The notes under the pieces: generated by a model
Seen by the model: only the letters and a program-made list of their open reading frames with translations
Database searches by the model: none
Told to the model about the DNA's origin: nothing
Origin: Luidia sarsii
Taxonomy: Eukaryota > Echinodermata > Asteroidea > Paxillosida > Luidiidae
Length of the DNA: 64,000 nucleotides
Assembly (NCBI GenBank): GCA_949987565.1
Contig: OX465107.1
Span: 25,221,727-25,285,726 of the forward strand
Reading direction: 5' to 3'
Made by a program: the position numbers and the translations under genes
Shown: positions 33,905 to 47,200 of the stretch, one piece after another
Layout: each line of letters begins with the position of its first letter
Position numbering within the stretch: the stretch's first letter is position 1

Positions 33905-34200
33905 TGAAACCATCAGCAGCATATTCATTGTCACCTCCATTCTTGTCATTGCCATCTTCATTGCTATTGTCATTGCCACTGCAAATGACACCATTGTCAC
34001 TGCCGTGGGTGTCATCACTGCCAGTAGCGTCTTTTTAACTTCGTCCGTACATCATTGCCCTCCATTAGAGTCTCTGTCACTGTCATCATCAGTGTCACCA
34101 CTATCAGTGTCATTGTCAGCAGTGTCACCGTCAGCGGTATCACTGCCAGCAGTGTCACTGTCATCAATGTCACTTTAATCGGTGTCGTTGTCCATTGTCA
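33905..34200 (+). repeat. Degenerate (A/C)GTGTCA(C/T)T repeat
   Basis: Irregular repeats of AGTGTCACT and related words give hydrophobic/Ser-Thr/Val-rich ORFs in several frames. This is low-complexity sequence, not a protein. Confidence 0.7.
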
Positions 34201-35084
34201 GTCATTGCTGCAGTTGTGGTCACCATTGTTGGCCTCTGCACCCCCGTTTCGGCAACATTCGCACAAATGTCAGTGCCAGTGTCACCGGTTGCATTGTCAT
34301 TGCCCTCGAGTGTCATCATCCCCCCAAGTGCCACTGCCATTCAGAGCACTCGCGGTATCTTCAAACATATTCTCCATCTTCATCATCATCACACAAGTCC
34401 AAAATTCGATTTCAAAATGTTTGGGCCTTATAAAAAAACAAATAGAAAAACATAATAGAAAACCACAAGCACATACTACACAGTTTATTTACAGTTGATG
34501 AGTATTGATATAATGTGTATTTTGCTATCCTGTTTTTTTTATAACTCTTGTAAACAAATTACAGTGCTTAGTCGTAGTAACTGTTGCTGTCTTGAGACCA
34601 ATTGTATTTCTGAGTGGACATAACCCAGTCGATGGAGGAAATGTGCCGTTTGTACTCGTACTTGTCAGTATCACATATGCTCATCCCAAACACCACTGGG
34701 TACCTAATATGTGGCCTTATTTCACCTCTCAAATGAAATAACACCATTTTGACTAACCAGTCTTGCAGCTTTTACAGTCATTGTATAAAGCTGCTTGACA
34801 TTGTGTACAATTGCAACACCTGATCTGTTTTTGAAATCGAAAACTGAAATAAAAAGAAAAATGGTGTTTGATTTCAGTTAGTAAAGTCAAGTAGCTGCAC
34901 ACATTAAATTGAATTTCGATTCTATTTTCTTTCTTTTTTGTGTGTGTGGAGGTGTAGAAATTTCTTCCGTTGGGTTTGTACAAATGGTCTATAATGGAGT
35001 GGGATGCATGCCTTCAAAGCCAGCAAACCCCACTAACCCTATGCCCCCATTTATATGCATATGAATGTGGGCTGGTACTCTGTG

Positions 35085-35285
35085 CATTGGTTCCCCACTA
35101 CAGATGCTGCATGTTGGATGGTGGGAAGCCAAATCCAGATTTGGGTCTGCACACTGGTTCCCCTACCAGATGGTGCCTAATGTGTGGCGGGAACCAGTTG
35201 TCAGATCTGTGATCCAGATCCATGTCTGTGCACTGGTTCCCACACCTGATACAGCCTTTTTGGATGATGGGAACCAGTGGTCACT
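35085..35285. repeat. ~75-bp tandem repeat, each unit hairpin-forming
   Basis: Three diverged units beginning TTGGTTCCC or CTGGTTCCC and containing TGGTGGGAA or GCGGGAACCAGT near the middle. GGTTCCC and GGGAACC can pair within each unit. Confidence 0.65.
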
Positions 35286-36321
35286 CCTATCACTCCTTTT
35301 ATCAGAAATTGTCTCCCTAAACCTGTAGAAATACAAGATAAGGTGGCACAAAGTACACTTAGGATGGAAAAAAAAAGAAACTAGCAAACGATAAACAGAG
35401 CTCGGTTATTAGGTAGATTCGTCGATATGTTAATCCGTGTACAAAGGTAGTGTGTATTTGTTCATAGTGTCTCCTATAAAGTCCATAATCAAGCGTCAGT
35501 TTCAGCCTTGTCTTGAGATTTCTCGGTTGACCAAGACAGTATTACCCACTTTGCTATATACTGTTAACTCCGTATCTTAACATTTGGTATGTTTTTTTGT
35601 CTGTGCTGAACTTAAAAAAAAAAATCCACTTTTTTTGTTTTAAGTCATGTAAATACCTGTACATCCTGTGTGTGTGTGTAGTGGTCACATCTTGTTTCTA
35701 GCTCCATTTTCTGCTTCACATCCCTCTTAGGTTCCAAGTACAATTATTGCAATGTCCAAGTATAGGGGAATCATCAAGTGTGAACATGTCTGATAATGCT
35801 TCTTGATTTATAAAAGGGAAAAAAACATGATCAATTATATAAAGCAAGTCTAATCCATGTTCCATCTTACTGGCTCCGGCTGTACATTTCACACAAGTCT
35901 ATGTGAAGTGGCTGCAAGCAATTGGGCTAGCAGCTTTCCATACTTTCGTGTGTAACTTGAAGCCATAGCCAGGTGCTGACACCCGAATCTTGGTCTGTCT
36001 AATATGTCGGTCTGAAATCATGCAACCTTTGAACCAGATTGTTTTTTGGGGAATGACCTTTGTATTGGAATTAATTGCAGGATTGATTTGCTGGTCTGAC
36101 TTGAAGACGACATGTGGAAATGAATTGATGTCTCATCCTCTCTCCCTCCCCCACCAAAAAAATTAAATAAAATGAATGAACAGCATTGGAATAGTGTATG
36201 AAGCTTATTTTCTTTTGTATAATGATTCCACTTCTATCAGGACTTGGTGACTTCAGCTGTGCCAGCCTATAGTGTGTAACTGGGCTGTCTGTAATAATAT
36301 CATAAAGGTAGATACGATTTG

Positions 36322-36440
36322 AAGGTTTGCATGGTGGTAGTACCATGTGGAAGAAACGTTGAGTTACTGGCTGTTTTCAGAGCCACACTCCATCGCCAAA
36401 GATATGCTTTAAATGACGTCACCACAAACCTTCCACTTTA
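36322..36440. mobile_element. M1-family MITE, deleted copy
   Basis: Left GAAGGTTTGCATGGTGG, inner AAACGTTGAGTTACTGGC and TTTTCAGAGCCACACTCC, right GTCACCACAAACCTTCCAC. Shares order and words with 181-409. Confidence 0.75.
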
Positions 36441-38267
36441 TATCACAGTGGTAATTGCTTGTATTCCATCAAATGTCTATTCTGGAGTGAATTTGGTGCA
36501 TGTAAAGTATTCAGTGCATGTTTCATCTGAGAAAGAAAAATGACAACTACCATTTCTGATTGGTACTTTTCGGCTCAGTCATATTGCACATTTGTTTTTT
36601 AGCACTCCCAATGAAAAAACAATTAAACCCAGCTACATACCTCCAGTTTGTGATAAGTGGAGGGATTACTTCAGATCAAAATATATGATGGGATATGGAT
36701 AAAAGTGCCACAGGACAGAGCTCTGATTTGTTTTAGTCTTGGATTGAGCTTTGTTCAAAGGTACTTGATTAAGGTAAACAAAAAAAGGGAACAGGAGGGG
36801 TTGCGTATAATGCATATAATTGTGTACAAGACCATGAAAGGCAGACCAGAATCCTTGAAGCATACTGCGTCACAAATATCGAAGAACTGTGCTTTTCAAA
36901 AGCCATTCTGACTATTACAAATCAAAAGCCCTCGTGAAATCTGGAACTAGATTGACATCGGGTTTTCACTTCCAAATTCAACCAAAGCCCCGAACATTTA
37001 AACACAGGCCAAAAATGGCCGCTGCACACAGACGCAGGGGCTGCAGTCTGGAATCATGGTGCTAAAATAATTTAAAGGATTTTAATCGACCAAGCAAAAG
37101 CAAATACACAAATTATGGCTTCAATCTCGCTGTATTTACAGTCGCTTTTAATTCATTGTAAAGAGTATTTATATACACTTAAGTGGTTATTAACTGAGTT
37201 TAATTAAATAGGCGTGTGTACCAGTGTATTATAGAACTCATAGGCAGTGTTGGGAGGTCACAGTTGTCCGCAGACTGGATACCTTGGCGCTGCAAGTCTG
37301 AGGCACAATACCCATGACAATTTGTACCTTATCGACAGACGTTGGAATAACACTGTAAATAACTGTGAAGAAAAGTGTCCGAATCATGTCTCTCATTGAG
37401 TCTGCATTTCTCTATGTACACAAAATATGTATTCTCCCAACAGTTTACTGCCCAGATTTTGCAGGCATGCCACCAAAAAGTGCACGGTATCCATGGAAAC
37501 ATCACCAACATCATGTAAGAGCAAAACCAATTTCATCACAAATTAATACACAGCGTAGGTCCTTCATGGTGTCACTTCAGTTTATACTTTTCCAAAAGTT
37601 ACGTGAAAGTGTCATTTTATGAGACCTAGTCATAGAGGTTTTTCACATGATGTCCCCTGACTGAGGAGCGTCCAAATCTGCGGAAGTGCATGCAAATATC
37701 GAATCTGAGTATTTCTATTGGACATTGGATGACTCAAAAGCATGTGCGTTCCACGTACCGGTACATCCGCATGAATTGAACGCTGACCGTCAAAAACCAT
37801 GTGACTGAAAAACTCTATAGGAATGTTCAATTCGGTAGTATAATATTTCATGACTTATTTCACAAATTTGACCACAGGCAAACTTGTCAATAGTAGAGGA
37901 GAATTGAAAAACAAGAATAACATGAAAATAATTGTGACTGCGATATTTAATTTTTTTTTACACAATATGGTAGGTTGGATGGAAAGATATAACCAAACCT
38001 GCATATTCATTACTAAAAAGACGATGGTTGGAGTGTAAACTGTTTTGTATTGGGTAAGGTCTACACAACCCCAGTTAATAAAATGTCTACTCGCTGATCA
38101 TAGGATTTGGAACACGAGCTAACGTACCGGTACATGCATTTCATGTACCTACAAAAACATAATAATTGAGTAAAAACTGCATGTCCACATTCTTTCCTAC
38201 AGGTAACAGAGTAGTTCTTCAAGGGGAAGGCTTGTTGCTATGGCAACAATGTCAGCATTTCAGATGC

Positions 38268-38287
38268 TCAGAATTCTTTCTTGATGT
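38268..38287 (-). CDS. PRIM1: PRIM1 exon 12 (last, 20 coding bases)
   Basis: Acceptor TTTTTACAG, then AC ATC AAG AAA GAA TTC TGA: residues DIKKEF and stop, matching the expected family C-terminus. This micro-tail is easy to miss in gene prediction. A possible ATTAAA poly(A) signal lies on the - strand at 37946-37951. Confidence 0.85.
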
Positions 38288-41200
38288 CTGTAAAAATATA
38301 TGAAAAAGGTAAGCAACATTAAGGAAGGTATAGTACATGATTGTATATCATGAGGTACATTTACAATGGGGTGCCCAACATCATAGATGGACTATAGAGG
38401 GCGCCAGAGTAAATCCATGGAAGCCACCATTTTGGAAAAATCATGGGCAAAAGAGCATAGAAAGCTTGTGATGTAGTGCCATAAACCATTGCTTCTCAGG
38501 CCCTTATGAATCCATGGATCATAATCAAAACCTCTGTCCTCAGTATATTTGAGTGATACATAAAATGTTGCCCACTGCTTGCTGACCAGTAATCAACAAA
38601 TGAAAAACAAAAACTCAGAGGACCAATGTTTTCACCAAAGCAGGATTGGTTGTGCTTGGCTTGAAATGTCGGCTTGACACGCGAACGTTTACCAATTGTT
38701 ATGCTTTTGCAGGAAACATGCCACACCACTGACAACAATGTGGGACAAATTTCTCTAGCCATAACTCGGAAGAGAATAGCCGACTCAGGCAAAAAACAAA
38801 GCCCAAAAGGTAAGTTGAAGAACCCTTTGCTCAGCTGCGATTCTTACCACTCTGCTCGATCAGTTTCCCCTTCCACGACTTCTCCAGTCCGGCAACAAAC
38901 TCCTCAAAAACGTGGATGCTTTTCAGCAGACTTGTCTTCTTATAATCTGCAGGGGGAAAGGGGTGGGGGAAGTCAACACTCGCTCCAAATTCTCAGCAAC
39001 TAACAGTCCCTTGGAAACTTAACAGTTCCTAGCACTTTTGCACAGAGCTGAAAAGTTCTCAAAAACATTTGAGGTGCAGAAATGAAAAAGCTGAACAAAT
39101 CCGTTTCAGATAAACTCATTAAAAAAATATTGCAAACTGCATTTGACTAACTAGAATGAGCAACAAAAAACTCAAACAAATCTTAATTTCTATGAAATAA
39201 TTGGCTGAATGCTTTTGAGTAGCGTCCCTGTCCCCTGCAAAGATAGTTGACTATATGGGAAGGCCTTGATCCAAGGGCTGGATAGCTCAGGTGGTAAGAG
39301 CTCTGGTATGTTCAGCTAGAGGTCTCGTGATAGTTGTGTTTACTTCAGCAAGGCTCTCATGATCTAGCACTCCTTGAGTTACCTTTAATCCTTTTCTTTG
39401 ACGGCGGTTCGTTTTCATCGCTAGCGTCTTTCTGCTTCTGGTCAAAGGCATCAATCTCCCGACACAGCTGACTGCAACATAACAACAATCATCAATGTCT
39501 GAATTTAGCCTTTCTTTTTTCGGTCAATAGAGGGAAGCATACCTGATGTCTGGCAAATTCTGCGTTCCAATCACGTCGTGTTCATTATGTTCACGACCAG
39601 TATTTCCCAGTTCACGAGTGGGCTGCATTTCAATGCTACTCACCAACATGCACACACACATGTCCCATGCCCATCGCGAAAGCGCAAAGACCAAAGAGTT
39701 TGTTTACAAATAATTCGTGCACCACCATTGCAGATGACTCGCAGCTGTAAATGAAAACTATTTTAGCCCTGACATGTACTTGTAGAACAGCGTTGTTAAT
39801 TCATGGTAAATTCACCCAATACACAGCAGCATACCTGATGTCCGGCACTATGAATGGATCAAAGCTGTCAACGCTCTTTGCGCTGAAGGGGACGCAGACG
39901 CGGCCCGTCTTCGGGTGGATGCAGAAGGGGCTCTTGAGCAGATGGTTGACTCCCTTGCTGACGTTGACGTCTAGCCGGGGGTAGCTGTGCTGCAACTTGA
40001 TTTCCGTCACCAGGTGGAGGCACTTCTTCACGTTGCCCTGGATACGAGGAGTGAGGTAACACACTGAACCTAGTCATACACAGTAGGGCCGTTTACACTG
40101 ATATCACTTTAAACAAAAATAGAAAATTATAAAAATTAATTCGCTTTAAATTGCCATTTCTTTTTCAGTCATGTTCACACATGCTAAAGATTGGTGACCC
40201 CCCCATCAAAAATTCATTTCAAAATTTAAACAAAATTAATTCCCTTAAAAATGCCATAAGTTCAGTCACGTTGGCAATTACTAAAAAAATCCTGAACCCC
40301 CCCAAAAAACTCCTAAACTGATTGGTGTTAGCACTGTGGTCAAACTGCACATACACCTTTCTCAATGGTGGCTCATAACATATCACACTGCAGTAGCCCT
40401 TTAGATGTTGATTTTTGTTTAGGGCTAGCCGTCCCTCAAAGGCCAAGGCAATGGAGGAAAAGTTCCCACTGTCAGACCCAGCTGATCCACCAATGTTGCC
40501 CACGATAACCTACCTTGGTGACCTCTCCTCTGATGCAGCGTTCCAGCCTGTCCCACCTGTCTGCTGCCGACTTGCCTTTCTCCATGTGCTCGCTCAGCAG
40601 CTTCTTCAGATGTTCAGAGAGAAGACAAACGTCGGTCAAGGAAAACTCAAGCCCCGTCACCAAAACTTACTGCATAATTTCAGTTCATTCCATCCGCTAT
40701 AAAGTCACAATGGCAACATTTTAAGGTGAGTCGCTTCACCTCACAAGATAGAGGGACTGACATTTCGATCCCAGCAGGACCTTTCTCAAAGATCTCTTTG
40801 CCTTTGAGAAAGGTTCTGCTAGGATCAAAACATCAGGCCCACTAACTTTTGAGATTTATGTATTGCAGGTCATTTTAGTGAGTGAGTAGTTTGCAACAGT
40901 TTTTGTATTAAATTCAATTTGAAATAAACTGTTATTTCAAGCAGCCAAGCCCAACACTCTGAATCTAAAAAAAAAAGGGCAGTTTAAAAGATAGTTGCCT
41001 ATTTGGGAAGGAAGGCTGACATCTTTTTCTTTTGCTATTTGCTATCACTAATTTTCCTTTTAAAAGCCAGAAAGGATATTGTTGTCAGGGACCAGGGCCA
41101 AGACTTTCTCCCAAGATTCCTTGTCACCAAGGAGGCCTTGATTCACCAGGGCGTAGTCCTCAAAGTAGTGGTCCACGATTCGACGAGCTTGCCTGAAAAA

Positions 41201-44200
41201 AGTACCAACAGAAAAATGACCCACAAGAAAGAGCACTTTACCCAGGGAACGTTGAATGAGTCTATTCTAAGTTTTGCACGTTTATACTCTTAAACACTTT
41301 GGGGACAATTTCACATCTTGCAATTTGATGAAGCCTGCTGAAATAGTCAATCAGTTTTTGTTCATCAACAAACTATGGAGTGACTGACGAAAAATAAGTG
41401 TACCTCGAAATGAATGACAGTTTTACATGCCTGTTGTGCCAAAAGATTTAAATTTGGTTTCACCATTTGGACCTTTTTTTATTAATTGGAACCTGAGAAA
41501 AAGTTCCTATCAAGAAGTTAAAACATTTCCCTACCATTCTGTCATCCCCAACAAGTCACTGACATTATTTCTTATTGATTACAACCAAAGCAATGCGGGT
41601 TTCAAACTAAGTGCATAGCACAACTGAGCAGCAGACTTGAATGACTCGTAACTCAGACTCATACTGGAGTCCAACTCAGGTCTCACTTTCTAGGACTCAG
41701 ACTAAAGTCATCTCAGCAAGACTCGTAACTCAGACTCATACTGGAGTCCAACTCAGGTCTCACTCTCTAGGACTCAGACTAAAGTCATCTCAGCATGCTA
41801 CGCAGAAAAGGGCAAGCAACTGCAGGATTATAGAAAGTAAATCTGGCACAACAAACACCTTTGCTAAAACAGACAACTTTGCATGAAAGCTAAGGACTGA
41901 ACATGCATTTTTGATTATCTTTCTTAGGATGTAGTCATTTGGGGGCACAGTTTGTCGGTCGGTGAGTGTTTCTAAGGCGACTCACTCAATGGAGGGATGT
42001 AGATGCTCTGGTAGATTCACTTTCTTGATTTGATTTTCACCTCCCTGAGAAAAGACGAAGACAATTAATGCGTGAGAAAGGACTGGTTAGAGAGGGAGTG
42101 AGATTCACGGCAGGGGTGCAGACGCCCTTCAGTTTTTAGGGGTTTTCACAGATAAAATTGAGCAGTTTGAGATACCTGTTTGACATAAAATTTAAAAAAC
42201 TAATAATAAAATCTAAAAACAAATTAATAATAATAAAATAATAATAATAATAAATAAATATAATCACGCCATTTCCGTAAATCCAGAAATTTCCGGAAGT
42301 CGTACATCCATGAACCAATGCCTTGTCAGACTCCATGAATGTGCTTTTTCCACACCAGCCTGTAAGCCCAACATATCTCCCTTCATGAGTGTCATCCAGA
42401 CTTGTCTCTCTTCAGCATGTCTACATAGGTGATTCTACGCCTACCACACCTTCTAGCACTCCCTTGAGATGGCTACCAGAGAATGAACGTGCATGCAGGA
42501 TTTTCTGGGTGCCTCAGACAATGTCCATCTAGACTCATTCCTTCTCTCTCGTATCTTATTGGTGACTTTAGGAAGTCTGTCTACCATACAGGGTGGCATT
42601 CCCAATTATGGTCTTTCCAGGAAACATTCAAAGCCTTTCAAAGCATACCAGTGTATATCCCCCATCCGATACCTTCTCCTGCTGTGTTGAAAGTGTCCTG
42701 GCTCCTTACAAATAAACTGACTCAACAGTTACACCAAAGAGCCGCCTTTTCACGTCATCCTTTGTCACCTTTGTTTTCGTTTTTGTGTCTTTTTCTTTTG
42801 CGGCCTCCTCGTCTTACCTTCACCACACTGAGGTACTCGGCGATGGCTGAGCGCGCGGCCTGGGACAGCTTCCTAGCGGCCTCATCGGCGACCCAACAAT
42901 GCACACCGCGACGCCCAGAGTAGACCCACAAGCGGTGATCAAAGCCAAAGTCATCTGAGGTAACAAGCAGTATAGGCAAAGGAAGAGTCTTGAAAGTTTG
43001 AAAGGTGGAATTGTTAACTTCAATGGTGAGACCATTGAAGTCATCTCCTTTGAAAAGGAGTGTAACTCTGAAAAGAGCCGGTAACTCTACCTTTCAGACA
43101 GTGTGTACTCTACCAGTCGGCAGGTGACTGTGTTGAGCAGTGTTATAGCTACGCTGGTCGGCGGTGGACGGGGCCGACCACCACGGATAAAGTCCGTCCA
43201 CCACTCTTGGTGAAAAACAATGCTTCCGACCGGCACTATGTTCACCCCATTATTACCCCAATCTATGTTTGGTTTTGGTAGTAAAATAAATTGTACTTTT
43301 TTGTAGCGTAACCGTCTCGCTAATACTTGTTCTGGAAGTTCCGATCAGGCTTGAGTAGCGCAGCGTGATCGTAGTCGTAACGCGTATGCAGCCATGTGGC
43401 CGCTGTGCACGTGCACTGTGCAGTATACAGTGTGTGCAAAGACGTGTTGTGTCATGTCACATGTGCCGCGCGTAGGCTGGTTTCGGCCCTACTGCTCCTG
43501 TAGTGTCGCTATGGCTTTACCTAGAGGCTGAAACCACACGTAGACTTGCCAACCTCGGTAACGTTGTGAATGGAAATCGGTCATAACTAAAATACGCTAC
43601 TTTCATCGTTTGTCTCCGAATGTTGTTTCCGCGTAGTTTAATATTATTCCCTTCGTTATTAATTTTGATAGTGGTACAAAATGTATGAATAAAAATCAGA
43701 GAATACAGGCTTCAAGTTGAGGGTAAAATTGACAAATTTGGACGGCGGTCGAAAAACGCTAGTTTGACTCTTTTTTTCTCCGTCATTTTGGCTCGATCTA
43801 CCGCGGCCGCACGGAGCGATTTTAAAGATTTCAACTTCCGATATCTCAAGAAATGAATGAAAAAGTGAAATCCTTCTCAAATTTTCCAGAATTTTGGAAA
43901 ATACACTTTAGTTGACCGCGATACTTGAAACATCGCTAGTATAACTGTAATAAACATTAGTTTATTTATTTGGGCTGGCGAAAGTCTACTAATCATTCCA
44001 CATGTACCGAGTGCACACACAGTCAATTCAAACATGTACATTTTTCTTCAAGTTTTGTTGTTCAGTTTACTTGTTAATAAATTATTTATACACTGTACAT
44101 GACTAACAACAAAACTTGCAGTAAAGTTAATTTGATTAATTAATTAATCATTTTTATGTGATTAATTAATTTAATTTAACAGTACATGTAATACAAGTTT

Positions 44201-47200
44201 TGTTGCTATCATTTTGACCGCAGTCGCTAATCGTGAGGCTTCGTTCACGAGAGCGACTTCTTGTTGGTGAAATTTGAACCACCACTAAAAATACCCTAGC
44301 TATAACACTGGTGTTGAGTACCAGCTCTTTTTCAGAGCCACACCCGGTCTGGAAAGAGATGACAGACATGGTGTCACTGCAAACTGTCCACACAATGAAA
44401 GAGTCACGGAGACACGAATTGTCCGACATTTAGGGTTGTTCAACTCAGGTAGTGGAGTGCTGGTACATTAAACCAGAGGCATGGGTACGAATCCTTACCC
44501 GTTTCTTACGCTATTTCAATAGAAAACGATGAAGAATCCAAATTAGATAAGACTCGGAGCCTCAGAGGTTTGTATGGTGGAATGGAATCCCAATGTGAAA
44601 AGTTGGCGGTGACTCCACATAAGTCAAGTCTTACCAAGTATGACTCTCTCTTAAAAAAGCTGAGTACTTCAACATTCGGGCAGTGTGTACTCGTCAGGAG
44701 ACTGCCTCGGTTCTCTTCAGAGCCGTTCTCTGTGTCTCAAAAGAGATGACTTACATGGTGTCATGGCAAACGTTCAATAAGGATCCAAATTACAGACAGA
44801 CCTTGTAATGCCCAGTCAATGATCCGCACAGCTATCCTCATGAGTGGCCAACATTTCTTGCAAATATCAGCTCCCCTAAAATAATAAGAAAAAAAGTGGT
44901 AAGTTATCGTGAAACCTACGGTCCAATTTTGAGATCAAACTATCTTCGTTAAGGTTGTTCAATATCCGGAATTTTTAGTTTCAATGGGTCTTCAGATTAA
45001 TATTCATAAGGGGAGACGAACCATCAGTACATTTACGTCGGCATAATGATTAATGATCACCTTGAACAAAATCTGATGTCCCTTTCGATCGTACGGATGC
45101 GTACTGGAAAAACGTTTACTGGTTTTTTGGGGTTTTTTGGGGGGCTGCTATAAAGGAGAATAAAGCAGCAGTTCACCTTTGCTCATCCATGCCGCAAAAT
45201 GATTGTTACTATACATTCAAGTTGGAATCGATCGCGACGCGCCCCCCCCCAAAAAAAAAAATATAATAATAATAAATAAATAAAATAGTCTATCAAACTT
45301 GTTTGGTGTACACGATGTGTGTTGTATACTGCAAATGGCCTGGCCATACTTAGCTGGTGTACGTTGCATTATATGTGCATTAAGTACAGATACGTGGCGG
45401 GTACCAGAGCAGCATTGAAGGATCGAGAAATCAGAGGTCGCACATGCGTTATGAACAGTGACGTTTTTCCAACGTCTTTCCTCTTTGATTTTGATTTTGA
45501 TTTTCTGAGATTAAAACATATGTAAAGTATGTATTTTTACATTATATTTGGCTGCATTGGTAGGAAATCGGTAGGAAATTGAATCTGCAATTTTTGCAGC
45601 CTGGATAATACTGTAAACGATCGGATAACATATGTAGGCCACATGGGGGAAAATGTCCCAAACACGTGTCGCTGTGTGTGCCCAGCGTACCGAGGTCGCG
45701 CTGTACGAAAAGTGTGCTACCAACACCGGAAGTGAGCTTGCACTTGCAGTGGGTCTGTTGCCGCATATTGCCTTTGTGGAGACTGCGCGCAATGCAAGAG
45801 TCAAATGGCTGGCGCCCTTCTCCCCTTGCGGTTTCAGGTTTTTCATTGTTTTTACAAACGAAAGCTTATCGCTCTTCAAGATCTCTCTGATGGCTACGCT
45901 ATACAAGCTTACAGACAGGCGATAATGGGGTTGGGGAACCAGTACTTTTCTCGATATCGTGATATTTTTTTTGATATCGCGATATCCTGAAATGCGCTCG
46001 ATATGATAATCATCGGAAAGCGATATCTCGATATCGATAAATAACAAAATATCGAACAACCCGAAATACAGCGCAGCTTGCACTAAAATGTAAAATGAAT
46101 ACAACATATTCTTGACTCTACCAATGTGACATAACCAAGACTTACTGGCAGCACGTTCTCACATCATCGTAGTCTGTCATGTCTATGTCAAACACCAACT
46201 CCTTCTCCTGGGCCTGAAAGGAAGATGCCTTCACCGTCTTGTGGTCCTTGGGCTGCAGTAATATTTGCATATATGAATGAATTACTTCAATTAGCATATC
46301 AATGATTGCCTTAGAGGTGCATACATGAATGAATGAACATATATTATCATGGACTTTTACATCTTATTTGCAGCCATCATAAGGTGATTAAAAGTGGGGT
46401 TTTTGAGGATTGTGAGACTGAAAGTCGTATAAGTGACACCATGTTCAGGCCTTGTCATGCAAGACAAAACTGGTACCCTGCATCCCCCAGCTGGTTCCCA
46501 GCTGTGCTGAGCAATTAAAGGCAGTAGCCAGTGGCCTTTTCAAGCGGCTGGTGGATGATCCTACCCTTAAGTCTGTTAAGATAATGGCAGGTGTGGGCTG
46601 GTTCTAGTTTGTTCGAGCCAGCCCTGGTCAGTTGGTGCTAGCGCTAGTCAGTCGGAGAAAGAATTCCATATACAGAGGACAGTCCAGGGGCCGATTTTAC
46701 TAACCCTTTGCGATCATCACAAATGCCAAAAACGATGGCTAAGACTAAAACCAATTGCAACTTTAGATCGGTGTACCGCTAAGTTGCGATGGAGTTCCGA
46801 CTTAGCAATTGATTTTGGCATTTGCGATGATCGCAAAGCGTTAGTGAGATTGGCCCCAGGGCTTAAATAACTCACCCGATGTGTGAAGACTGCTCCAATG
46901 TCAATCTTGTACGGACAGCGTTTTTGAATCTCTTTCTCCATCTCGGCCTGGTCGGCAAAGGACTGGTAACGGATGTAGATGTCGTCCTTCAGCGTGAAGG
47001 AGAACTCACGATTGGGAAAGTAGGACTTGGGCACTGCAGGGTAGAGGTAAAGTGGCAATATTGACTGAGTCAGTACCAAGTATACAATAGCTCTGACAGA
47101 TATGAAATATGTAGATGGTTGCCCAAACAATGTTGGTGCCAAGACTGAATAGTGCAAGGAGTGGACAGAAGCCAGTTCCAACTGGGAACACACCTCCATC

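Larger units (their letters stand above)
31921..38267. other. 3' sequence of the composite gene and gap to PRIM1
   Basis: Poly-T and CT-rich right after the stop, then a SINE (32161-32260), a degenerate AGTGTCACT-type repeat (about 33905-34200), a candidate AATAAA at 34848-34853, a tandem hairpin repeat (35085-35285) and an M1 MITE (36322-36440). Long ORFs here are low complexity or lack recognisable domains. No gene assigned. Confidence 0.6.

Noticed and set aside
33879..34498. Hydrophobic Val/Ile/Ser-rich ORFs as a membrane protein
   Set aside because: Degenerate AGTGTCACT repeat gives similar ORFs in several frames; it lies in probable 3' sequence of the composite gene.
45511..46107. 198-codon - strand ORF
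   Set aside because: It overlaps palindromic GATATCGCGATATC sequence inside PRIM1 intron 3 and has no domain similarity I can recognise.
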